DNA of 64,000 bases from CAIZWU01 sp942492905 (GCA_942492905.1 OW818657.1:744001-808000); one strand, 5' to 3'; counted from the stretch's first letter, positions 34,241-43,053 are shown. Notes: generated from the sequence alone by a model not told the origin. Translations and numbers: made by a program.

Positions 34241-34594
34241 ATGAAGGTTAACCGCAAAGAAGCCCGGCGCCGCGTTCACACACGCATCCGCCGCAAAGTG
34301 TCCGGCACCGCGCAGCGCCCCCGCCTCGCCGTCCACTTCTCCAACAAGAACGTTTATGCCCAGCTGATCGATGATATCAGCGGCAAGACGATCGCCTCCG
34401 CCAGCACCAAGGACGAAGCCGTCAACAGCTCCAAGGCCAACGCCGATACCGCCCTCAAGGTGGGTCAGCTGATCGCCGAGCGTGCCAAGGCCATTTCCGT
34501 GGAAACCGTGGTCTTCGACCGTGGGGGTCACTTTTATCATGGCAAGGTCAAAGCCCTCGCCGACGCCGCCCGTGAAAGCGGTCTCAAATTCTAA
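34241..34594 (+). CDS. rplR: 50S ribosomal protein L18
   Basis: 117 residues: RKEARRRVHTRIRRKVSGTAQRPRLAVHFSNKNVYAQLIDD and VVFDRGGHFYHGKVKALADAARESGLKF, the 5S rRNA-binding L18. Complete; 11 bp before rpsE. Confidence 0.97.
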   Translation: MKVNRKEARRRVHTRIRRKVSGTAQRPRLAVHFSNKNVYAQLIDDISGKTIASASTKDEAVNSSKANADTALKVGQLIAERAKAISVETVVFDRGGHFYHGKVKALADAARESGLKF

Positions 34595-34605
34595 ATTCCT
34601 GACGC

Positions 34606-35136
34606 ATGGCAACTGATACTGTTATTACTTCCGAGCACTCCGATTCCGGCAGCAAAGCCGAAATCACTGAAAAAGTAGTGTTCATCAACCGATGCGCCAA
34701 GGTCGTGAAGGGCGGACGCCGCTTCAGCTTCAGTGCCCTCGTGGTGGCTGGAGACCGTCAGGGGAAAGTGGGCTTCGGCTTCGGCAAGGCCAACGAAGTT
34801 TCCGACGCCATCAAGAAGGCCAGCGAGGCCTCCCGCAAGGGTATGGTTTCGGTTTCCCTCCGTGACAATACCGTTCCCCACGTCGTTCTCGGCGAGTTCG
34901 GCGGTGGCAAGGTTCTTTTGAAACCTGCCAGCCCCGGAACGGGCATTATCGCCGGTGGTGCCGTCCGCGCCGTGGTGGAAGCTGCCGGAGTCCGCGACAT
35001 CCTGGCCAAGAGCCTGGGTTCCAAGAATCCAGCCAACGTCGTCAAGGCCACCTTGAGTGCCCTCACCCAAATGCGCACCCGCGAGGAATTCCTCAAAGGC
35101 CGCGGCAAGTTCAAACCTGAAAAGGCCAAAGCGTAA
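34606..35136 (+). CDS. rpsE: 30S ribosomal protein S5
   Basis: 176 residues: KVVFINRCAKVVKGGRRFSFSALVVAGDRQGKVGFGFGKA, TVPHVVLGEFGGGKVLLKPASPGTGIIAGGAVRAVVEAAGVRDILAKSLGS. The KGGRRFSF loop is the spectinomycin/ram region and is wild type in form. The next gene is rplO; rpmD (L30), usually between them, is absent. Confidence 0.97.
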   Translation: MATDTVITSEHSDSGSKAEITEKVVFINRCAKVVKGGRRFSFSALVVAGDRQGKVGFGFGKANEVSDAIKKASEASRKGMVSVSLRDNTVPHVVLGEFGGGKVLLKPASPGTGIIAGGAVRAVVEAAGVRDILAKSLGSKNPANVVKATLSALTQMRTREEFLKGRGKFKPEKAKA

Positions 35137-35193
35137 GCGGCCTTGCCAATACGACCGGGCTTCCGTCCGGACCACTCCTAAACTTCCAGAAAT

Positions 35194-35655
35194 ATGCGTC
35201 TCGACTCACTCTCCCCCAATCCGGGTGCCAAACACCGGATCAAACGCCTCGGTTGTGGCGAAAGCTCCGGCCACGGCAAGACCTCCGGCAAGGGCCACAA
35301 AGGTCAAAAAGCCCGCGCCGGCGGAACCGTCCGTCACGGCTTTGAAGGTGGCCAGATGCCGATCTATCGTCGTCTCCCCAAAAAGGGCTTCAACAATGCC
35401 GCCTTCTGTTACAATTGGGCCAGCATTAACGTCAGCACGCTGGATGAAGTCTTCGAAGATGGCGACGAAATCAACGAAGTCACTCTCCGCGATGCCAAGC
35501 TGATCAAAGGCCGCTGGGATGGCGTGAAGATCCTCGGCTTTGGTGAGATCACCAAAAAGCTGACGGTCAACGTTGACCGCATCAGTGCCTCCGCCCGGGA
35601 AAAGATTGAAAAGGCTGGAGGCACCGTGACCTCCCGCGGGCCCGCTGCGGAATAA
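35194..35655 (+). CDS. rplO: 50S ribosomal protein L15
   Basis: 153 residues: SPNPGAKHRIKRLGCGESSGHGKTSGKGHKGQKARAG, FEGGQMPIYRRLPKKGFNN, and the C-terminal GFGEITKKLTVNVDRISASAREKIEKAGGTV. Complete. It ends 18 bp before a strong terminator-like hairpin, unlike the uninterrupted rplO-secY junction usual in bacteria. Confidence 0.97.
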   Translation: MRLDSLSPNPGAKHRIKRLGCGESSGHGKTSGKGHKGQKARAGGTVRHGFEGGQMPIYRRLPKKGFNNAAFCYNWASINVSTLDEVFEDGDEINEVTLRDAKLIKGRWDGVKILGFGEITKKLTVNVDRISASAREKIEKAGGTVTSRGPAAE

Positions 35656-35673
35656 ATCATCAGAATCCTCCGG

Positions 35674-35706
35674 AGCGGGCGCAACCTCAGTTGCGCCCGC
35701 TTTGTT
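35674..35706 (+). terminator. strong hairpin terminator/attenuator between rplO and secY
   Basis: A perfect 12-bp GC-rich stem (AGCGGGCGCAAC with GTTGCGCCCGCT) and a CTCA tetraloop at 35674-35701, followed by TTGTT. It sits 18 bp after rplO and 50 bp before the secY start. It should end or attenuate the ribosomal transcript; secY-map would then depend on readthrough or an internal promoter that I could not find. Confidence 0.8.
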
Positions 35707-35756
35707 ACGCTCCCACTCTTCCGCCGCTCCGGCCTCCCCACCGCTACCTGCCACTC

Positions 35757-37259
35757 ATGATTTCCGCCTTCCGTAATATTTTCAAAATCCCGGAACTCCG
35801 TTCCCGCATTCTGTTCACGTTCGCCATGCTGGCGGTGGTCCGCATTGGCGCTGCCATCACCCTGCCCGGGGTGGATCCGACGGTCGTCCAGGGTTACCTC
35901 GACAAGGCCTCTTCGGCGGACACCAATGCCGTGGCGACCCTGATCAATGCCTTCAGTGGTGGAGCCATCGGTGCCTGTGCGGTCTTCGGGTTGGGAATCA
36001 TGCCCTACATCAGTGCCTCCATCATGGTGCAGTTGCTGACTGCGGTGGTGCCGCGGCTCAGCAAAATCTCCCGTGAGACGGGCGGCCGCCAGAAAATCAC
36101 CCAGTATACCCGCTACCTCACCATTTTCCTTTGTTTGGTGCAGGGATATCTTCTGGCCAAGGGCCTGGTTTCTCCCGCCAGCAATCCGCTGCTGCAGGGG
36201 ATGGACGATTACCTGAAACAGGGCGGATACCAATTGGTGGCGAATCCAGGCCCTGGCTTCTACTTCATGGCGGTGACCGTGATGACAGCGGGATGTCTCT
36301 TCCTGATGTGGCTTGGTGAACAAATCACCGAGCGGGGGATTGGGAACGGCACTTCCCTGATCATTTGCGTCAACATTCTATCGGCCTTGCCCAATGCCTT
36401 GGTCGGCACCTTCACCACCTACATCCAGCCCGGTGATCCTCTGAAGGCGGCTCTCTTTGTCGGTCTCCTGCTCTTGTTCTTCCTGTCGATCGCCTCGATC
36501 ATTGTCCTGACGCAAGCCGTCCGCAAAATCGCGGTGAACTATGCCAAACGGATGGTGGGCCGCAAGGTGATGGGCGGGCAATCCACTCACTTGCCGATCA
36601 AACTGAATTATTCAGGCGTGATGCCGATCATTTTTGCGTCGGCGATCATCTCTTTCCCTGCCTTGATCCTGCAGTGGCTCTTCCCTACCTCCGAGTGGGT
36701 CAATAATTTCTACCGCCTGATGAATGAACAGGGCCCTCTGCATTGGGGCATTTACTGCGTGCTGATCTTCTTCTTTGCCTACTTCTGGGTGGCGACCATG
36801 TTCCAACCGACTCAGATTTCGGAGGATTTGAAATCCAATGGCGGTTATATCCCGGGAATCCGTCCAGGGAAGCCGACCGCTGACTTTCTCGATTACACCA
36901 TGAGCCGTTTGACCTTCGCCGGGGCAATCTTCCTCTCGCTGGTCGCGATCGTGCCGCAAATGATGACCTATTACTGGAAGGTGGCTTCCAGCACCGCTCA
37001 GTTTTTCGGTGGTACCAGCATTCTGATTATCGTGGGCGTGCTCCTCGACGTGATGCGCCAGGTGGAAACGCACCTCATCCAGCAAAACTACGACGGGTTC
37101 CTCAAACGCGGACGGTTGAAGAGCCGGTATGATGGCGATGGCACCTCCCGTGAAGGGCAGCTTGCCGAAGCCTCGAAAATGGTCTGGTTGTGGGTCATCC
37201 TTGGGCTCCTCATCATTGCCGGGGTCAGCGCCATGATTTACCGTAAATCGGTTGAATAA
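35757..37259 (+). CDS. secY: preprotein translocase channel subunit SecY
   Basis: 500 residues; ATG 35757 starts MISAFRNIFKIPELRSRILFTFAMLAVVRIGAAITLPG, the canonical N-terminus with TM1. Ten membrane segments can be followed, with GLGIMPYISASIMVQLL, GNGTSLIICVNILSALP, IPGIRPGKPTADFLDYTMSRLTFAGA and the cytoplasmic C5/C6 regions. It is about 55 residues longer than E. coli SecY, mostly in a periplasmic loop (residues about 140-175) and the C-terminal end. Confidence 0.97.
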   Translation: MISAFRNIFKIPELRSRILFTFAMLAVVRIGAAITLPGVDPTVVQGYLDKASSADTNAVATLINAFSGGAIGACAVFGLGIMPYISASIMVQLLTAVVPRLSKISRETGGRQKITQYTRYLTIFLCLVQGYLLAKGLVSPASNPLLQGMDDYLKQGGYQLVANPGPGFYFMAVTVMTAGCLFLMWLGEQITERGIGNGTSLIICVNILSALPNALVGTFTTYIQPGDPLKAALFVGLLLLFFLSIASIIVLTQAVRKIAVNYAKRMVGRKVMGGQSTHLPIKLNYSGVMPIIFASAIISFPALILQWLFPTSEWVNNFYRLMNEQGPLHWGIYCVLIFFFAYFWVATMFQPTQISEDLKSNGGYIPGIRPGKPTADFLDYTMSRLTFAGAIFLSLVAIVPQMMTYYWKVASSTAQFFGGTSILIIVGVLLDVMRQVETHLIQQNYDGFLKRGRLKSRYDGDGTSREGQLAEASKMVWLWVILGLLIIAGVSAMIYRKSVE

Positions 37260-37267
37260 CCAGTTCC

Positions 37268-38065
37268 ATGAAGCGGAGTAATGGACAAACCGGGATTGCC
37301 CTGCGCAAAGGCGCGGAGATCGACGGACTGAGGGAGGCCGGTCACACGGCCGCCCGGGTGCTCCAGCAGACCGTTGCGTTGGTCCGTCCCGGCATCAGCA
37401 CGGGCGAGATCGACGCCGCGGCGGCGCAGTTCATGGCCGATGCCGGCTGCCGCAGTGCCTTTCTCAACTACAAAGGGTATCCGGGCCAAATCTGCATTTC
37501 CCTGAACGAGGAAGTCGTGCACGGCATTGGCCGGGCGAGGCGGATCATTCAAAACGGGGACATCGTTAAAATTGATGTCGGCGTGGTCAAAAACGGTTGG
37601 ATTGGCGACAATGCGACCAGCGTTCCAGTGGGTGCCATTCCTCCCGAGGTCCATCAGCTATTGAGGGCGACCGAAGAGTCGCTGCATACCGCCATCAGCC
37701 TGGCACAGCCCGGAGAAATGCTGCGCAAAGTTTGCGGCAGTGTTGAAGCATTGGTGCAGCGCTTTGGTTTTACGGTGGTGAAACAATTTGTAGGCCACGG
37801 ATTGGGCCGCAAGCTTCATGAAAAACCGGAAGTCCCCAATTACGATTCCGGGAGAATCAAAACGCGTTTGGAACCAGGCATGGTCATCGCCATTGAGCCG
37901 ATGGTGAACATGGGCACTTCCGAGGTGGATGTTCTGGCGGACCGATGGACCGCCGTAACGAGGGATGGCAAACCCAGTTCCCACTTTGAGCACACCATTC
38001 TGATCACCGCAGAGGGGCCGGAAATCCTGACCCCACGTGAACGGCTGACGCTTCCCATGTCGTGA
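37268..38065 (+). CDS. map: methionine aminopeptidase, type I
   Basis: 265 residues. Removes the initiator methionine. Metal ligands are visible: the two aspartates in KIDVGVVKNGWIGDNAT, the histidine in VGHGLGRKLHEKPEVPNY, and the glutamates in MVIAIEPM and SSHFEHTILIT; the substrate-side histidine is in NEEVVHGIGR. Eight bp after secY, so cotranscribed. It is the last gene of the cluster; infA, rpmJ and the alpha operon do not follow here. Confidence 0.95.
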   Translation: MKRSNGQTGIALRKGAEIDGLREAGHTAARVLQQTVALVRPGISTGEIDAAAAQFMADAGCRSAFLNYKGYPGQICISLNEEVVHGIGRARRIIQNGDIVKIDVGVVKNGWIGDNATSVPVGAIPPEVHQLLRATEESLHTAISLAQPGEMLRKVCGSVEALVQRFGFTVVKQFVGHGLGRKLHEKPEVPNYDSGRIKTRLEPGMVIAIEPMVNMGTSEVDVLADRWTAVTRDGKPSSHFEHTILITAEGPEILTPRERLTLPMS

Positions 38066-38107
38066 GGCCCGCGATGCGGTGAGACCCATGGCCTGCGCGG
38101 CAGAAAC

Positions 38108-38899
38108 TCAGTCTTTTGGCAGGTGATCCTGACAGTATTCCTCGCCATCCGCGGCGATGCGGAACTCCAGCGTTGGATCGGTCACCTCCGTGCGGCTGCA
38201 GGTCCTGCAGGTGTGAAAAGCGGCATTGGCCGGCAGTTTGCCTGATTCATAAACCGCCCGGCGGGAGGAGACCCGCACGCCGTGCCGCCACCGGCGCCAC
38301 GCGATGGGAAGGGCAAAACAGGCGTAAGGAACGAAGGCCAGCAACAGCGGGAGCCGCATGGGGGGCACTGTAAAGAATTCATAAAGCAGGCCCGCGCCCG
38401 TCAGCAGCGCCAACCACTTCACCTTCACCGGCAGGATGAAAAAAATCAGGAAAGTGTAGTTGGGCACGATGGTGGCAAAGGCAAGGAAGAGGCTGGAATA
38501 CAACAGGGTGCTGGCCTGCAGCCCCACAGCTGCTCCCCATGGCCCTGCCAGCAGCACCCCGGCCCAGAGGCAGACGACGGAACTGAAATAATACAGGTTG
38601 AGCCGGAACTTCCCCCATTCCGCCTCCAGTTGGTCGCCAATCAAAAGAAGGATCATCACGGCGAAAAGAATCCAGATCAGGCTCAGGGTATTCGGGATAA
38701 AACAAAAAGTGAAGAACCGCCAGACCTCCCCCTCCGTCCACGCGGCGGGAGTCAGCATCAGCAGGCTTTCAAACCCGGGTTTGGCGTAAATCAGCAGGAA
38801 GCAAATGACCTGAAAACTGGCGATGACACGAAGGAGGCCGGGGATGGCAAAACGGTCAAACCGGCGTTCCATGCGGTCGAGCAGGGTAGGGGAAGTCAT
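38108..38899 (-). CDS. rhomboid-like membrane protein lacking catalytic residues, with Cys-rich tail
   Basis: 263 residues; ATG 38899 preferred over TTG 38905. Six or so hydrophobic helices in a rhomboid/derlin layout, with the early motif VWRFFTFCFIP matching the WR-x-x-T signature. The catalytic GxSG is replaced by GLQAS and no partner histidine is seen near the last helices (PMRLPLLLAFVPYACF), so it is probably a pseudoprotease. The cytoplasmic C-terminus carries CRTC and a further C-x-x-H (YCQDHLPKD), a possible zinc ribbon. Convergent with map. Confidence 0.7.
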   Translation of the reverse strand: MTSPTLLDRMERRFDRFAIPGLLRVIASFQVICFLLIYAKPGFESLLMLTPAAWTEGEVWRFFTFCFIPNTLSLIWILFAVMILLLIGDQLEAEWGKFRLNLYYFSSVVCLWAGVLLAGPWGAAVGLQASTLLYSSLFLAFATIVPNYTFLIFFILPVKVKWLALLTGAGLLYEFFTVPPMRLPLLLAFVPYACFALPIAWRRWRHGVRVSSRRAVYESGKLPANAAFHTCRTCSRTEVTDPTLEFRIAADGEEYCQDHLPKD

Positions 38900-39033
38900 A
38901 GGCAAATCACAAAGGGGTAACTGGAGGAATAAAAGGCCGCAAAGAGCGGGAAGATCAAATCAGGAAAATGAGCGGGAAGCGGGCTTGGCCACCGCCAAGG
39001 CATGGGAAAAACGCGGGCCGGCCCCGGAAGGGT

Positions 39034-39834
39034 TCACCAGAAGCCCCACTGCTGCGTCTGCATGACATACCAGCCCAGCAACAGGTTGGAAGTGGCGTGG
39101 ACGATGATGCAGGCGGTCAGGCTTTTGGTCCGCACCAGCACCCAGCTGATCAGCAGCGCCCAAATGATGGCTCCGAGCCAGTCCGCGGGTTGATGAGCCA
39201 GGGAAAACAGCGGCACGGTGGCGGCGAGGGCGCGGGCGCTCCATTGGCCGATGGGGGCGAGCCAAAAATCCCGATAGGGTTCAGCGATGGTGCGCCAGAG
39301 AAAACTCCTCCAAAATAACTCCTCAAGGATCGGCACGGCGATCGTCATCCGCACAAAACGCATGAATACCGTGCCGTAAAAGACCGCCGGTTGATTCTGC
39401 CAGATCATTGGATTGAAACCCTCGCCTCCGCGCGACTCCAGTCCCAGCCACTTCCATTTCCACCACGAGGGCGCGTCCCATGAGGCGACATTCCACCGAT
39501 CATGCAGCACGGAGGGCAGAATCCACAAGGCAATGCCTGCCGCGCCCACCGCGATGGCGAAGAGGGCGGTGGACGGCTTGATCCGGTGGATGGGATAGGC
39601 CGGCCACCACCATGCGATCAGGGCCAGACACGTCAGGGTCTGCAGCGGGTAAATCCACTGGTCGGCATGAGTCAGATACCAAGCGGTGCCCGGCGGGTAT
39701 TGGCCAGGTTCCTTGAACAATCCTTTCAGGGCGAGGAAACCCATGAACACGAGGAATGGTGCCGTGTGCGTGATGGTCGGTGGCGGCAGGGGCCGCGTGC
39801 GGCTGGAGGAGGAGGCTGGAGAATCAGAACTCAC
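39034..39834 (-). CDS. CPBP-family intramembrane metalloprotease (CAAX protease-related, TIGR03008-like)
   Basis: 266 residues, GTG start. A polytopic membrane protein with the three CPBP motifs: EELFWRSFLW (EE-x3-R), LAHQPADW, and HATSNLLLGWY. The early segment YPLQTLTCLALIAWWWPAY resembles the CAAX prenyl protease-related proteins (TIGR03008) associated with exosortase/PEP-CTERM sorting. No exosortase or PEP-CTERM substrate is in the window, so that link is inference. It lies 134 bp upstream of the rhomboid-like gene on the same strand. Confidence 0.78.
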   Translation of the reverse strand: MSSDSPASSSSRTRPLPPPTITHTAPFLVFMGFLALKGLFKEPGQYPPGTAWYLTHADQWIYPLQTLTCLALIAWWWPAYPIHRIKPSTALFAIAVGAAGIALWILPSVLHDRWNVASWDAPSWWKWKWLGLESRGGEGFNPMIWQNQPAVFYGTVFMRFVRMTIAVPILEELFWRSFLWRTIAEPYRDFWLAPIGQWSARALAATVPLFSLAHQPADWLGAIIWALLISWVLVRTKSLTACIIVHATSNLLLGWYVMQTQQWGFW

Positions 39835-40106
39835 GCCCGCTCCTTAACCCGCCCGCGCCGGATGTCATCCCGGAATGTGGCAGGCGCAGTCGCTACTATT
39901 CTGGCTCCGCCATGGCGGCCCGGCCAGAAAAGGCCACCCGGCTTTCTGTAAAATTTTCCCCCTTTGGGTGGAGAACTGGCGGATTGAGTGGATCGAAAGC
40001 GGAAAATCATTGCCACCCCGATCTTGGCGAATCAGGGTAAATCGATTTCAGTTTCATTTGACTCTCAAATAGCGAAAAGCGCCCTGAAAAAACCAACGCC
40101 TCCCGC

Positions 40107-41099
40107 ATGAACTGGACCTATCTTGATGCCGCCAACCAGACCTTTAGGGTCGACGCCACAGCACTGGTGGAATTGATAAACAACGGTACCGTGACCCCGG
40201 CGACATTGGTCTGGAACGAAACCATGGCAGACTGGATTCCCGCAGGGCAGGTCTGGCAACAGCTCGCCGGCACCCCTCTGCTTCCTCCACTGCCCATGGG
40301 TCCGCCTCCTCTGCCAGTCGTTCCACCTACCCAGCCCATGGCAGGACGCCCCGGCCCGCCCGTCAGCCCCGACCCCCAAAGTGCGGCAAGGCGGGCCTCG
40401 CCAGCCAAGGCGGCACCGAAGAAAAAAGGCATCGGTTTCTGGATTGCCATCATCGTCACGGGATTGATCGGAATCATGGTGACCAATGGCGTGATCATGA
40501 TGCGAAACTACAAGCCCCGCCCTAAAACGCCGGCCGAGCTGGGATTCGCGGTCGCCGAAGAATGCATCAAGGCGAAGTCCGGAAAGTCAGGGGGATCCAA
40601 CGTTGCGGAAACGGAAGCCGCTCAACTGATGGCAAAGATGTCAGCGGCCTTCCGGGAGGAGACCATTTCTGCCAATGTTTCCAAGCCCAAAGGCCTGTTC
40701 CGCAAGGCAGCCAGCGGGTTGGATGCCAAAGATTTCGTCGCCTACTGCAAAGTAAAGAACGATACTGCCCTCTTTTTGCTCCATGTCCCGGACCTCAGGA
40801 AATTCACAGACGAAGCCAAGGAGGCCATGCTGAAGGGGGCTTGGATCTCGGCCCAAATGGCCCTCCATGGCATGCCCGAACCCAAACCCAAACAACTTAC
40901 GGTCAGCACCCGGGGCATTCTGAGCTATGATGCTGCCTATTCCGGCAAAGTGGTCGATTTTTCCGTATTCGAAAACATGGGCGAAGCCGAACCCACCAAT
41001 TCGCAATTGGGTATCGAAAAAACCCTGGCGGATCCTGGAGTGATGAATGCTGCTTTTCTCAAGTTCTTCGAAACGTCCCCGCTCCCCGCCAGCCCTTGA
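40107..41099 (+). CDS. GYF_2-domain membrane protein of unknown function
   Basis: 330 residues. The N-terminus (about 1-52: MNWTYLDAANQTFRVDATAL, GTVTPATLVWNETMADWIPAG) is a GYF_2-type domain, a small protein-interaction module common in Verrucomicrobia and Planctomycetes. A Pro-rich linker leads to a single transmembrane helix (about 112-132, GFWIAIIVTGLIGIMVTNGVI). The rest (135-330) is a soluble domain I do not recognise, outside the cytoplasm if the GYF domain is inside. No clear operon partners. Confidence 0.72.
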   Translation: MNWTYLDAANQTFRVDATALVELINNGTVTPATLVWNETMADWIPAGQVWQQLAGTPLLPPLPMGPPPLPVVPPTQPMAGRPGPPVSPDPQSAARRASPAKAAPKKKGIGFWIAIIVTGLIGIMVTNGVIMMRNYKPRPKTPAELGFAVAEECIKAKSGKSGGSNVAETEAAQLMAKMSAAFREETISANVSKPKGLFRKAASGLDAKDFVAYCKVKNDTALFLLHVPDLRKFTDEAKEAMLKGAWISAQMALHGMPEPKPKQLTVSTRGILSYDAAYSGKVVDFSVFENMGEAEPTNSQLGIEKTLADPGVMNAAFLKFFETSPLPASP

Positions 41100-41368
41100 G
41101 CGGGATCGGTGCCCTGACAGGTTCAGCTTCGGCGACGCGGATTGGGGGAGCCGGGCTCAAAGGCCAGTTTATGTTTCAGGGGATCAGCAAGGCCAACTCC
41201 TTTTTGGAAAAGGAGATCGGGGCTCCGGGCCGTCAATTTTGATGACGGGTTTCCTGGAAAAGCCCTCAGTGCGCGGACCAAACCAAAGCAGCCGGGCAAC
41301 AGTTTCAAGCCTCCTTCGGAGCACTCGCCCATGAGCGCGGGCCGGCTGCGGCTGGTTTTGCTAACGGT

Positions 41369-42577
41369 TCATTTCCGGTGCCGCTGCGCGAAGTCCGCGA
41401 TGCGGTCCAAGGCGATGGCCAACTGCTTCTCGTCCGTGGCGTAGCAGGCCCGGACGAAGCCCTCGCCGGCCTTGCCGAAGGCGGTGCCGGGCACTACGGC
41501 GACTTTTTCCTCTTCAAGCAGACGGGTGGCGAATTCCCGGCTGGTCATGCCGGTGCTGCGGATGTCGGGGAAGGCGTAGAACGCGCCGCCAGGCTGGAAG
41601 GTCTTCAGGCCGGCTCCATTGAGTTTGCTCACTACCAGATTCCTCCGGCGCCAATAGGCCTTGCGCATTTCCTCCATGGGAGCGGCACCGTGTTCGAGCG
41701 CCTCGATGGCCGCGACCTGCGCGGTGATGCCGGCGCAGAGCATGGAATACTGGTGGATCTTCATCATGGCTTCGGTCAGCTCCGGCGGGGCGCAAGCATA
41801 ACCGAGGCGGAATCCGGTCATGGCGAACGCCTTGCTGAAGCCGTGCATCAGGATGGTGCGCTCCTTCATGCCGGGCAGGGCGGCGATGCTGGGATGGGTG
41901 CGGTCATCATAGAGCAGTTCGCTGTAAATCTCGTCGGTGATGACGATGAGGTCATGTTTGATGGCGAGGTCGGCGATGCCCTGCAATTCCTTCGGATCCA
42001 TCACGGCTCCGGTGGGATTGGTAGGGAAGTTCAGCATGATCACCTTCGTTTTCGGCGTGATGCATTTCTCCACATCGACAGCACGCAGGGCAAAGTCGTC
42101 TTCCGCTTTGGTTTCCACGACTACTGGCACCCCGTAGGCCATGTAGATGGTCGGGCTATAACTCACGTAGCAGGGTTCATGATAGATGACCTCCTCACCC
42201 GGATTCAGCAGGGCGCGGAAGGCCAGGTCCAAGGCTTCGGAGACGCCCACGGTGACGATGACTTCCTTGGCTGGATCGTAGTCCACGTGGAACTTTTTCG
42301 CGACATACTTGGTGATGCTTTTGCGCAGTTCCAGCAGACCGAGGTTGCTGGTGTAGGAGGTTTGGCCTTTTTCCAGGGAATAAATCGCAGCTTCCCGGAT
42401 ATGCCAGGGAGTGGAGAAGTCAGGCTCACCCACGCCCAGCGAAATCACATCGCCGGCGTTGAGGACCAATTCGAAAAATTCGCGGATGCCGGAGCGGGGG
42501 ATCGCCTGGATGCGGTCGGAGATTTTACTTTTCACGCTGAGGGAAAGGTTGTCTGGGGAATCGGAAGGGGACTTCAT
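41369..42577 (-). CDS. PLP-dependent aminotransferase, class I/II (AspB/PatA-like)
   Basis: 402 residues, fold type I. The PLP lysine is in MHGFSKAFAMTGFRLGY. Other hallmarks are LGVGEPDFSTPWHIREAA, TVGVSEALDLAFRALLNPGEEVI, LNFPTNPTGAVMD (substrate/PLP Asn and Asp) and TDEIYSELLYD. Probably an aspartate- or aromatic-type aminotransferase; specificity is not readable. Its ATG overlaps the stop of the upstream Lrp-family regulator by 4 bp, so the two are coupled and the regulator probably senses a related amino acid. Confidence 0.9.
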   Translation of the reverse strand: MKSPSDSPDNLSLSVKSKISDRIQAIPRSGIREFFELVLNAGDVISLGVGEPDFSTPWHIREAAIYSLEKGQTSYTSNLGLLELRKSITKYVAKKFHVDYDPAKEVIVTVGVSEALDLAFRALLNPGEEVIYHEPCYVSYSPTIYMAYGVPVVVETKAEDDFALRAVDVEKCITPKTKVIMLNFPTNPTGAVMDPKELQGIADLAIKHDLIVITDEIYSELLYDDRTHPSIAALPGMKERTILMHGFSKAFAMTGFRLGYACAPPELTEAMMKIHQYSMLCAGITAQVAAIEALEHGAAPMEEMRKAYWRRRNLVVSKLNGAGLKTFQPGGAFYAFPDIRSTGMTSREFATRLLEEEKVAVVPGTAFGKAGEGFVRACYATDEKQLAIALDRIADFAQRHRK

Positions 42578-43053
42578 GGCGTGATCGGCAGGCGGGACCC
42601 GTCCGGCGTGGGGGCCGAGAGGAAGCCGTTCTGTTTGTAGATTTTCAGTTGGAAGTGCGTCACCGTGCTGAGCACGCCGCCTAGGGTGCTGAGCTTCTCG
42701 GTCACAAACCGGGCGACCTCCTGGAGGCTGCCGGCCTGCACGACCACGGCGAGGTCATACCCGCCGCTCATCAGCCAACAGGTGGTCACCTGGTCGAACT
42801 TGGCCACGCGCTCTGCCAGCCGGTCGAAACCACCCCCGCGCTCCGGCGTCAGCCGCACCTCGATCATGGCCGTCACTCCTCCCTGGTCAGTTTTTTCCGG
42901 GTCCACCACGGCCTGATAACCAAGGATCGTGCCGTCTGCCTCCCACGCGGCGATTTTGGCCTTCACTTCTGCCGGCGTGAGATTCAGGCGGGCGGCGAGG
43001 TCTTCCGGGCTGAGCCGGGAGTCCTTGGTGAGCAGGTCGAGCAATGCGTCCAT
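42574..43053 (-). CDS. Lrp/AsnC-family transcriptional regulator
   Basis: 159 residues; ATG 43053 starts MDALLDLLTKDSRLSPEDLAARLNLTPAEVKAKIAAWEADGTILGYQAVVDPEK, the winged helix of Lrp/AsnC proteins. The RAM effector domain follows (VTAMIEVRLTPERGGGFDRLAERVAKFDQVTTCWLMSGGYDLAVVV, then HFQLKIYKQNGF). A longer frame upstream to 43158 has no similarity. Overlaps the aminotransferase gene. Confidence 0.9.
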   Translation of the reverse strand: MDALLDLLTKDSRLSPEDLAARLNLTPAEVKAKIAAWEADGTILGYQAVVDPEKTDQGGVTAMIEVRLTPERGGGFDRLAERVAKFDQVTTCWLMSGGYDLAVVVQAGSLQEVARFVTEKLSTLGGVLSTVTHFQLKIYKQNGFLSAPTPDGSRLPITP

